Source: Lachnospiraceae bacterium (lineage in GTDB: Bacteria; Bacillota; Clostridia; Lachnospirales; Lachnospiraceae). From it: 44,555 nucleotides of DNA. Of the stretch, positions 9,897 to 16,728 are shown one piece after another; positions within the stretch are counted from its first letter, which is position 1; each line of letters begins with the position of its first letter. The translations under genes and the position numbers were made by a program. The DNA is taken from positions 1 through 44,555 of the forward strand of contig JAFXQR010000105.1 of NCBI GenBank assembly GCA_017526985.1, in the 5' to 3' direction. The notes beneath the pieces are model-generated. The model did no database searches. It saw only the letters and a program-made list of their open reading frames with translations, and had not been told where the DNA came from.

Positions 9897-12800
9897 ATGA
9901 CAGAGTACATCCAACAATTGCATGAAGCAGGCATATTGATTGCAGCGTTCTTGATGGCTTTTTGCAGCTTGTGCTATACACTGCTGCAGAAACGTACGGC
10001 CAAAGTACAGAACCGTCTGTTTATCTGGCTGCTGCTGATCATCATGATCAACTGTGCATGTGAAGTATGTACGGTTTTCCAAACGCCTTATTGTGAAAAT
10101 TATCTGTACGCCCGCATTATGGTAGAGCTGTCCATGTATTTCTATTTTGCGACACATACCATGCTCTGTCCGTTGTTGTTCTTTTATGTCTTGTTTGCCA
10201 GCGGCGTGATGATTCAGCGCAGGTCTCTGGGAAAAAGCTATCATCCCATTACCTTTGTGCCTTATATTTTCGCAGAGATCATAGTCCTGATCAATCCTTT
10301 TACGCACTGGGTATGGCGTTTTGATGATGATTTTGTGTATCACCGGATCGGCGGGATCTGGTATGTGTATCTCTGTGCAGGTCTTTATTTCCTGATGGCC
10401 GCCTTCACCATGATCGCGCGACGCAAGGCGATCGAACGCAGCAAACGCATGGCGTTATTCATATTCTTTTTTGTCAATGTCATCGGATTGCTGTTGCAGA
10501 TGTTGAATGGTCAATTGCATACGGAACTGTTTGTGCAGGCCCTGGCCTTAACCGGCGTAATGCTGACCATCGAAAACGAAGATGAGCGGATGGATCTTAC
10601 CACCAAAGTATATAACCGCGGTGCACTCCTGCCGGATCTAAACACTTATCTGCGCCTGCGAAATCCGTTTTCCGTGATCTGCATCCGTATCACCAATGCC
10701 GATATGCTGCAGAGACTGTTGGGTGTCATTGATTCTGACCGTCTTCTGCAAAAAGTTGCGGAATACTTAAAAACCGTTCATCCTTCCTATTACATTTATC
10801 GTCCGACCATGGAGAGCTTTATGCTGGTCATCCTGGAGAAGGAAGATAAGGTAAACGAACTGAAAGAAAAGATCCGGAAGCGTTTTGAAAAAAGTTTTGA
10901 ATTTCAGGGCAGTGAACTGATCCTGCAGGCCACAATGATGAACGCGCGTATTCCGGGGGCCTTTTTGACGGCATCGGACATCCTTCTTTTGTGCGATGGT
11001 CCGTTACCTGCACGAAATACCAAATCCTTATTGGAAGGGAAGGATCTCGACTATCTGCTTCGCCGTGCCGAGGTGGAAAATGCGCTGCACCGCGGCCTTT
11101 CCGAAGGTGGTTTTGATGTGTATTACCAGCCCATCTACCGTATGCAGGGGATGTCTATTTATTCCGCCGAAGCACTGCTGCGCCTGAAGGACAGCAAGAT
11201 CGGCAATATCATGCCGGACGAATTTATCCCCATTGCAGAACAGAACGGATTGATCGATCAACTGGGCGATTTTGTTTTGGAAGAAGTCTGCATCTTCTTA
11301 TCCAGCGGCATCCCCACCGAAATGGGACTGGAATGCATCAGCGTGAACCTGTCTGTATTACAGTGTCTTCAGCCGGATTTCGTCGGACGAGTGCTGGCCA
11401 TCACAAAAAAATATGAAGTGGATTCCCGTTATATCAATTTTGAGATCACGGAGTCTGCTGCCGCCAGTGATTATGATGTACTTTCCGATGTGCTTCGCGA
11501 ACTGCGGCGGAACGGCTTTTTGTTCTCGCTGGATGACTATGGTATCGGCTACTCCAATGTCCGTTCCATCTTTTCCCTGGATTTTGATGTGATCAAGATC
11601 GACAAATCCATTCTTTGGGAAGTGCAGAAGGAATCAGAAAACGGCCCGAGTAACGGTCAGATCATTCTGGAAAACTCTGTTCGCATGCTGCGGGAAATGC
11701 AGTTAAAGATCCTGGTGGAAGGTGTGGAAACTGCTGACCAGTTGGAACTGTTGGAAGCTTTAAAAGTAGATTATCTGCAGGGATTCTATTTTTCCAGACC
11801 GGTAAGCAAAAACGAACTTTTGGGTATTCTGCGTGTTACGGAACTGACACGGATGGAAGAACAGCGTGCCCGCGCCGCATCCGAAGCCAAATCGAGTTTC
11901 CTGGCCAATATGTCCCACGAGATCCGTACCCCCATCAATGCCATACTGGGTATGAATGAGATGATCCTGCGGGAGAGTAAGAATAAACGCATCCTGGATT
12001 ATGCCCACAATATCGAAGGCGCCGGGCGTACACTGGTATCTCTGATCAACGATATCCTCGATTTTTCCAAGATCGAATCCGGCAGTATGGAGATCGTAGA
12101 GACAGAATATGACCTGAGCAGCGTGATCAACGATGTGGTGAATATGATCCAGATCAAAGTCAAGGAAAAAGGGCTGGATTTTACCATTAAAGTGGATCCG
12201 GATCTGCCGGATGCTCTGTATGGCGACGGTATGCGTTTCCGCCAGATCATGGTCAATATCCTGAACAATGCAGTCAAATATACCCCGCATGGATCGGTCA
12301 CTTTCGAACTGACCGGGCGGTTGCAGGAAAAAGACCGTCTGCTCTTAAAGGCGGTGGTCACGGATACCGGTATCGGCATCAAGGAAGAGGATCTTGGCAA
12401 ATTGTTCCGCAAGTTCCAGCGTTTTGATATGTCGCAGAACCAGAGCATCGAAGGCAGCGGGCTGGGGCTGGCCATCACTTACAATCTGTTGCAGATCATG
12501 CACGGCGAGATTGAGGCGAGATCAACCTACGGAAAAGGCTCCACATTTACCGTAATGCTGCCGCAAAAGATCATGCGGCGGGATGCCATCGGCGATTTCC
12601 GCAGGCGCTATCAGATGAATGTCAAGGAGCAGGCGGCTTATCATGAAAGCTTCCGGGCACCGGATGCCAGGATCCTGGTGGTGGATGATACGCCGGTCAA
12701 CCATACCGTGCTGAAGGAACTGCTCAAGAAAACGAAGCTGCTCATTGACTGCGCTTATTCCGGCAAAGAATGTATCGAAATGGTACAGCATAATGTGTAT

Positions 12801-13412
12801 GATCTGATCTTTCTGGATTATCGTATGCCGGAGATGGACGGTATCGAGACCCTGCATGTGATGAAAGCGCTGGAGGATAACTTAAACCGTAAAACACCGG
12901 TAGTCGCACTGACCGCCAATGCCGTTGCCGGTGCCCGGGAGAATTTCCTGCGGGAAGGCTTTGATGACTATATGATCAAGCCTGTGGAAAGCCAGCGCCT
13001 GGAAGAGATGTTGATCCATTACCTGCCGGCCGAGAAAGTACATCTGGTATCCGCAGCGGATGAGGAACTCCCGGAGGAAGATGTTGCAGAAGAACGCTGG
13101 CTGGATAAATGCAAAGGATTGGATACCGAAACCGGCCTGAAGAACTGCGGTTCGGAAGACAGCTATTTAAGCGTGCTGAAGATCTATTATGAAGGGTTGC
13201 AGAAAAAAGCCGAGGATATCCAAAAGTTTTTTGACGCCAAAGACTGGGAAAACTATACGATCCAGGTGCATTCCTTGAAGAGTTCCTCACGAGTGATCGG
13301 TGCTATGGAACTGGGGGAGGAAGCTGCGGAACTGGAAGCAGCCGGCAGCCAAAAGACCTGGCAAAGATCATCGAAAATACCGCACCAATGCTGGAGCGCC
13401 TGCAGGCTTTAG
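9897..13412 (+). CDS. 7TM / degenerate GGDEF / EAL / histidine kinase / receiver / Hpt hybrid (paralogue 3, frameshifted in Hpt)
   Basis: 1171 residues as read in one frame. Architecture as paralogue 1: seven membrane segments; GGDEF-like domain with loop PTMESF (inactive); EAL domain with all expected catalytic residues (E425, NLS, FEITES, D546-D547, IKID, VEGVE, QG). Then HisKA with H674, HATPase (NILNNAVKY, DTGIG, GSGLGL), and a receiver with D974 (LDYRMP). An Hpt domain follows with H1125 in the VHSLKSSS motif. The frame derails after K1153: the last 18 or so residues do not fit Hpt, while the -1 frame from 13355 continues the helix and runs to 13714. Of the three paralogues this is the only one likely to be an active c-di-GMP phosphodiesterase. 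Ribosome site is weak (GGGG before ATG at 9897). Confidence 0.88.
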   Translation: MTEYIQQLHEAGILIAAFLMAFCSLCYTLLQKRTAKVQNRLFIWLLLIIMINCACEVCTVFQTPYCENYLYARIMVELSMYFYFATHTMLCPLLFFYVLFASGVMIQRRSLGKSYHPITFVPYIFAEIIVLINPFTHWVWRFDDDFVYHRIGGIWYVYLCAGLYFLMAAFTMIARRKAIERSKRMALFIFFFVNVIGLLLQMLNGQLHTELFVQALALTGVMLTIENEDERMDLTTKVYNRGALLPDLNTYLRLRNPFSVICIRITNADMLQRLLGVIDSDRLLQKVAEYLKTVHPSYYIYRPTMESFMLVILEKEDKVNELKEKIRKRFEKSFEFQGSELILQATMMNARIPGAFLTASDILLLCDGPLPARNTKSLLEGKDLDYLLRRAEVENALHRGLSEGGFDVYYQPIYRMQGMSIYSAEALLRLKDSKIGNIMPDEFIPIAEQNGLIDQLGDFVLEEVCIFLSSGIPTEMGLECISVNLSVLQCLQPDFVGRVLAITKKYEVDSRYINFEITESAAASDYDVLSDVLRELRRNGFLFSLDDYGIGYSNVRSIFSLDFDVIKIDKSILWEVQKESENGPSNGQIILENSVRMLREMQLKILVEGVETADQLELLEALKVDYLQGFYFSRPVSKNELLGILRVTELTRMEEQRARAASEAKSSFLANMSHEIRTPINAILGMNEMILRESKNKRILDYAHNIEGAGRTLVSLINDILDFSKIESGSMEIVETEYDLSSVINDVVNMIQIKVKEKGLDFTIKVDPDLPDALYGDGMRFRQIMVNILNNAVKYTPHGSVTFELTGRLQEKDRLLLKAVVTDTGIGIKEEDLGKLFRKFQRFDMSQNQSIEGSGLGLAITYNLLQIMHGEIEARSTYGKGSTFTVMLPQKIMRRDAIGDFRRRYQMNVKEQAAYHESFRAPDARILVVDDTPVNHTVLKELLKKTKLLIDCAYSGKECIEMVQHNVYDLIFLDYRMPEMDGIETLHVMKALEDNLNRKTPVVALTANAVAGARENFLREGFDDYMIKPVESQRLEEMLIHYLPAEKVHLVSAADEELPEEDVAEERWLDKCKGLDTETGLKNCGSEDSYLSVLKIYYEGLQKKAEDIQKFFDAKDWENYTIQVHSLKSSSRVIGAMELGEEAAELEAAGSQKTWQRSSKIPHQCWSACRL

Positions 13413-13714
13413 GAGTCGTGCTAAGTGATATTTTTGAAGCAGATGCGGAAGATGTGATCGAAAATACTTCGGAATCCGGTCAAAATGTATCGCAAAAACC
13501 TGAAATTTCGGCTTCCCAGCTAAAAGAAGCCTATGAAATGATGAAAGATTTTGCAAAATTGTACGATTATGATAATATGTTATACATACTGGACTCCTTA
13601 AAAGAGTACCAATTAGATCCGCGTGACCGGGAAACGGTCCATGAGATCAGAAAGAATACAGAGGAATTTCAATGGGAACAGATATTGAATTTACTGCAGA
13701 AGACCGGGAACTGA
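13355..13714 (+). pseudogene. Out-of-frame continuation of the Hpt domain and tail of paralogue 3
   Basis: Reading from GAC at 13355 in the -1 frame gives DLAKIIENTAPMLERLQ, the expected last helix of the Hpt domain. An acidic linker and a helical tail (EAYEMMKDFAKLYDYDNM...) follow, with a stop at 13712-13714. The join lies at CCAAAAG (13349-13355). A -1 slip at AAG would restore a 1272-residue protein, as would one extra A in the run. Independent translation from the ATG at 13388 would give only 108 residues without a full domain. Lesion, sequencing error and recoding cannot be told apart from the sequence. Confidence 0.7.
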
Positions 13715-14523
13715 TGGCTCTGCTGAATCAAATCGATAAGAAAGAGGAAAAGGTCGAAGTATATAATAAAGTGCTTCTGATCCGAAAGGAAGAAACCTTT
13801 CTGGTAAATACCATCAAAACGAATCTGGAAAAAAACGGCTTTTTATTTGCAGAGTCGGCTCTTAGTGTGCGTGAACTGAATGAAAAGAAGGATCTTGCGG
13901 AGCTGCTGGTCCTCTATGTGGACGATACCATTGATGAGGCCAGGGATGTGCTGGTCTATATCAAGGACCTTCTGCTGGAGGAAGAAAAGGAACTGCTGCT
14001 ATTGGGTGACCACATCGAAGTAACTTCGGTTGAAAAAGTGATTCCCAAGGAACTGATCGCCGGTGTTTACGAAAGGCCTTTTGATATGCGTGCCATTATG
14101 GAACGGGTCGGCGATTTCCTGATCCAGCAGCGTGTTCACCAGCGTAAAAAAATGATCCTGATCGTGGATGACGATCCTATGTATCTGAAGCTGATCAAAG
14201 ACTGGCTCCAGGATGATTACCGTGTGAGTATGGCAAATTCCGGCATGCAGGCGATCACCTGGCTGGCCAATAATAAGGCGGATCTGGTGCTTCTGGACTA
14301 TGAGATGCCGACGATCAAAGGTTCCAAAGTACTGGAAATGCTGCGATCAGATGCCTCCATTGCAGATACGCCGGTGATGTTTCTGACCGGAAAAAGCGAT
14401 AAACAGAGCATTCTGGAGGTACTGGCAATGAAACCTGCCGGATATCTTTTAAAAAGCATTGACCGGAAATCGTTGCTGGAAACTTTAAATAAATTTTTTG
14501 TGGAACAGAGGTATAAAAAGTAA
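13672..14523 (+). CDS. Response regulator with receiver-like N-terminus and C-terminal receiver domain
   Basis: 283 residues. The C-terminal half (about 160-280) is a canonical receiver: acidic cluster IVDDDP, phosphoacceptor D209 in LLDYEMP, T of FLTGKSD and K of LLKS. Residues about 25-150 resemble a second receiver by secondary structure (KVLLIRKEETFLVNTIK..., LLVLYVDD) but lack the normal acidic pocket and phospho-Asp, so this half is probably non-phosphorylatable. There is no output domain, so it may act as a phosphate sink or protein-interaction adaptor. Its ATG lies 43 bases inside the tail of paralogue 3, suggesting coupled translation and that it is the partner of that phosphorelay. 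Ribosome site AGAGGAA precedes the ATG. Confidence 0.85.
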   Translation: MGTDIEFTAEDRELMALLNQIDKKEEKVEVYNKVLLIRKEETFLVNTIKTNLEKNGFLFAESALSVRELNEKKDLAELLVLYVDDTIDEARDVLVYIKDLLLEEEKELLLLGDHIEVTSVEKVIPKELIAGVYERPFDMRAIMERVGDFLIQQRVHQRKKMILIVDDDPMYLKLIKDWLQDDYRVSMANSGMQAITWLANNKADLVLLDYEMPTIKGSKVLEMLRSDASIADTPVMFLTGKSDKQSILEVLAMKPAGYLLKSIDRKSLLETLNKFFVEQRYKK

Positions 14524-14528
14524 GACTT

Positions 14529-15461
14529 ATGCATAAATTACTGAATAAAATAGAACTGAAGTTTGGCAAATACGCCATCGAGCGTCTGCCGATGTATGTA
14601 CTTATCTGTTATGCGATCGGCTATATCATGCAGCTGATCAACCCCGATATCATTAATGCAATATCCCTAAACCCTTACGCGATCCTGCATGGACAGGTAT
14701 GGCGCCTTTTTACATGGCTGCTCATTCCGCCCGATACCAGCAATCTTTTCTTTGTGCTGATCATGCTCTATTTTTATTATTCCATCGGTATGTCGCTGGA
14801 ACGCACATGGGGGGCATTTAATTTCAATCTGTATTTCTTCTCCGGTATGTTGTTTACCGTGCTGGGGGCTTTCGGGCTTTATTGCTATGTAGAATTGTCC
14901 ACCCAGGGCACGACGGCTATTTACGATGCGATGATGATTCAGGAGAACGGTGAGATGAATGCTATGTTCGGCGGCAGTTATGCCTATCGATCTTTGGCAC
15001 TTATGTTTTCCACCTATTATGTGAATATGTCCATCTTTTTGGCTTATGCAGCCACCTACCCGGATATGCAGGTGCTGTTGATGTTCTTTATTCCGGTCAA
15101 AGTCAAAGTACTGGGGATCATCTATGCCATCTATCTGGTTGCCATGATCGCGCAGCAATGGCCCTATGGCATGTTTGTGATCGGCGCATCGCTGCTGAAT
15201 TTTGTGATCTTCTTCATTGCCAACCGGAAACGGACTCTGGGCACACCGCAGATGCGGGCACGCCAGAAACAGTTCCGCCAGCGGATGCGCGAGGCTACCG
15301 TGAAACAGAATGTAATTGCCAAACACAAATGTGCGATCTGCGGACGCACCAGCGAGGAGTATCCGGACCTGGAATTCCGGTTCTGTTCCAAATGTGCCGG
15401 AAATTATGAGTATTGCAAAGATCATCTTTATACTCACAGGCATATAGAAAGAAACAGCTGA
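14529..15461 (+). CDS. Rhomboid-like multi-pass membrane protein with C-terminal zinc-finger-like segment
   Basis: 310 residues. About 5-235: five or six hydrophobic segments with the rhomboid-like entry GQVWRLFTWLLIPP and LYFYYSIGMSLERTWGAF. The serine protease GxSG motif and its His partner are not evident, so it is probably a proteolytically inactive rhomboid relative. After a basic linker (RARQKQFRQRMREA) comes a C-terminal metal-binding-like segment with CAICGR, CSKC, YC and THRH. It follows the response regulator by 5 bases and is likely in the same operon. Function unknown. Confidence 0.75.
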   Translation: MHKLLNKIELKFGKYAIERLPMYVLICYAIGYIMQLINPDIINAISLNPYAILHGQVWRLFTWLLIPPDTSNLFFVLIMLYFYYSIGMSLERTWGAFNFNLYFFSGMLFTVLGAFGLYCYVELSTQGTTAIYDAMMIQENGEMNAMFGGSYAYRSLALMFSTYYVNMSIFLAYAATYPDMQVLLMFFIPVKVKVLGIIYAIYLVAMIAQQWPYGMFVIGASLLNFVIFFIANRKRTLGTPQMRARQKQFRQRMREATVKQNVIAKHKCAICGRTSEEYPDLEFRFCSKCAGNYEYCKDHLYTHRHIERNS

Positions 15462-15464
15462 GTC

Positions 15465-15473
15465 TGCTATGAT
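15465..15473 (+). promoter_or_regulatory. Predicted extended -10 promoter
   Basis: TGCTATGAT (TG plus near-consensus -10) 50 bases before the ATG at 15523. No clear -35. Confidence 0.35.
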
Positions 15474-15522
15474 GGCTATGTCAGATAAGCTTTGAAATAA
15501 TTTATAGGGAGATCGTATTTTT

Positions 15523-16266
15523 ATGGCTATGCCTACCGAACAGGAATTTATCAAAAATATCACTGAATTAAAAGAAACTGGGATCATGCAGGGGGGATAT
15601 CTCTCGGAAGAGCAGATCGAAGAAGTCTTTCCGGCACTGACCCAGGAACAACGGTCCTTATTGCTGGACTTTTTCAAAGAAAATCATATCGGCATCGGAG
15701 AGGCGCTGACGGACGAAGAACTGCTGGACGGCGAGGAAGAATCCCGCTTTCTGCAGATGTATCTGGATGATCTGGAAGAAGTTGAGCTCATCGACAACGA
15801 TATGAAACGCGTACTGATCATGAATTCTTTGAACGGCGATACTGCAGCAAAAGAGCGTCTGACGAACTGTTATCTGCGGAATGTGGTAGATATTGCGAAA
15901 CTCTACACAAATCAGGGGGTAGGGCTGGCAGATCTGATCGGCGAAGGAAATGTAGCACTAAGCCTGGCTATGGCTGCGCTGGACAGTATCGAAAAGCCGG
16001 AGGACTGTGATGAAATGGTCAGCCGCAGCATAATGAATGCCATGGAAGAAGCCATCGGTCAGGAAAACGACCAGCTGGAAGCCTTGCAGGAAATGGTGGA
16101 GATCGTAGGCAAAGTACTGGAGAAGGCAAAGCCGCTATCCACAGAATTACGACGTAAGATCAGCATTCCCGAGCTGTTGGGAGAAGGAGAACTGACGGAA
16201 GATACGATCCGTGATGCTCTGCGTTTTTCCTCGGATCTGCGCGAGTATATTGAGGACGAATCATGA
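15523..16266 (+). CDS. Truncated sigma-70-like protein (region 1 and 2.1-2.2 like only)
   Basis: 247 residues. The N-terminal 70 residues resemble sigma region 1.1 (helical, LSEEQIEEVFPALTQEQR). Residues about 115-150 (LTNCYLRNVVDIAKLY, then LADLIGEGNVALSLAMAALD) closely follow the sigma-70 region 2.1-2.2 pattern that contacts the beta' clamp helices. The -10-binding aromatic residues of 2.3-2.4 and any region 4 are absent; the rest is acidic and helical. It could bind RNA polymerase or an anti-sigma factor without recognising promoters; that is inference. The stop overlaps the next start by 4 bases (ATGA), so the two genes are coupled. Confidence 0.65.
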   Translation: MAMPTEQEFIKNITELKETGIMQGGYLSEEQIEEVFPALTQEQRSLLLDFFKENHIGIGEALTDEELLDGEEESRFLQMYLDDLEEVELIDNDMKRVLIMNSLNGDTAAKERLTNCYLRNVVDIAKLYTNQGVGLADLIGEGNVALSLAMAALDSIEKPEDCDEMVSRSIMNAMEEAIGQENDQLEALQEMVEIVGKVLEKAKPLSTELRRKISIPELLGEGELTEDTIRDALRFSSDLREYIEDES

Positions 16267-16670
16267 GCGCGTTTTACGATATCAGTGGGGAACAGGATTT
16301 TAAATACATTCTGCAGGATCTGTCCAAGACGATGATCGGTGCCCGCTTTACCTATGGTGAACTGATGGAACATGAGCGCGTGCCGTTTAAGTTTCAGACC
16401 ATCATCGACCGTCTGATCCTGCCGATCCTGCCGGAGGATATGGAGATCGGCGCACATATCTTAAGCCTGACTAAGGCGGATAAGAACTATCGGATCTATG
16501 AGAATCTGAAGGTGAAGATCCGCTATTATGCCCCGAAGGAAAATGGCGGATTCGAATCGAAAACCGTGACACTGGCAGAGCTGGTCAAAGCCGCTGAACA
16601 CTGGGATGAGCGTGCGGTTTTGCATGAAGTGATCCTGTCAAACCTGGCACTGATGTCTTTTAAAATGTAA
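16263..16670 (+). CDS. Conserved hypothetical protein coupled to the sigma-like gene
   Basis: 135 residues, not recognised. Soluble, mixed charge, with no membrane segment or cysteine motif. N-terminal half looks helical (EQDFKYILQDLSKTMIGARFTYGELME); the middle has a beta-like KVKIRYYAPKENGGFESKTVTLAEL. Its ATG overlaps the upstream stop (ATGA), so it is probably made in stoichiometric amounts with the sigma-like protein and may be its partner. No other context helps. Confidence 0.7.
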   Translation: MSAFYDISGEQDFKYILQDLSKTMIGARFTYGELMEHERVPFKFQTIIDRLILPILPEDMEIGAHILSLTKADKNYRIYENLKVKIRYYAPKENGGFESKTVTLAELVKAAEHWDERAVLHEVILSNLALMSFKM

Positions 16671-16695
16671 TTTTTTTCGCAGGCGTTTAACTGCA

Positions 16696-16716
16696 TATAC
16701 TATACAAATCTGTATA
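16696..16716 (+). promoter_or_regulatory. Inverted repeat and -10-like site before the M16 peptidase gene
   Basis: TATACT (16696-16701) is a -10 candidate. It overlaps a perfect 6-bp inverted repeat TATACA-AATC-TGTATA (16701-16716), which ends 1 base before the AGGAGG ribosome site. It could be an operator or a short leader hairpin. Confidence 0.35.
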
Positions 16717-16728
16717 CAGGAGGAATCT

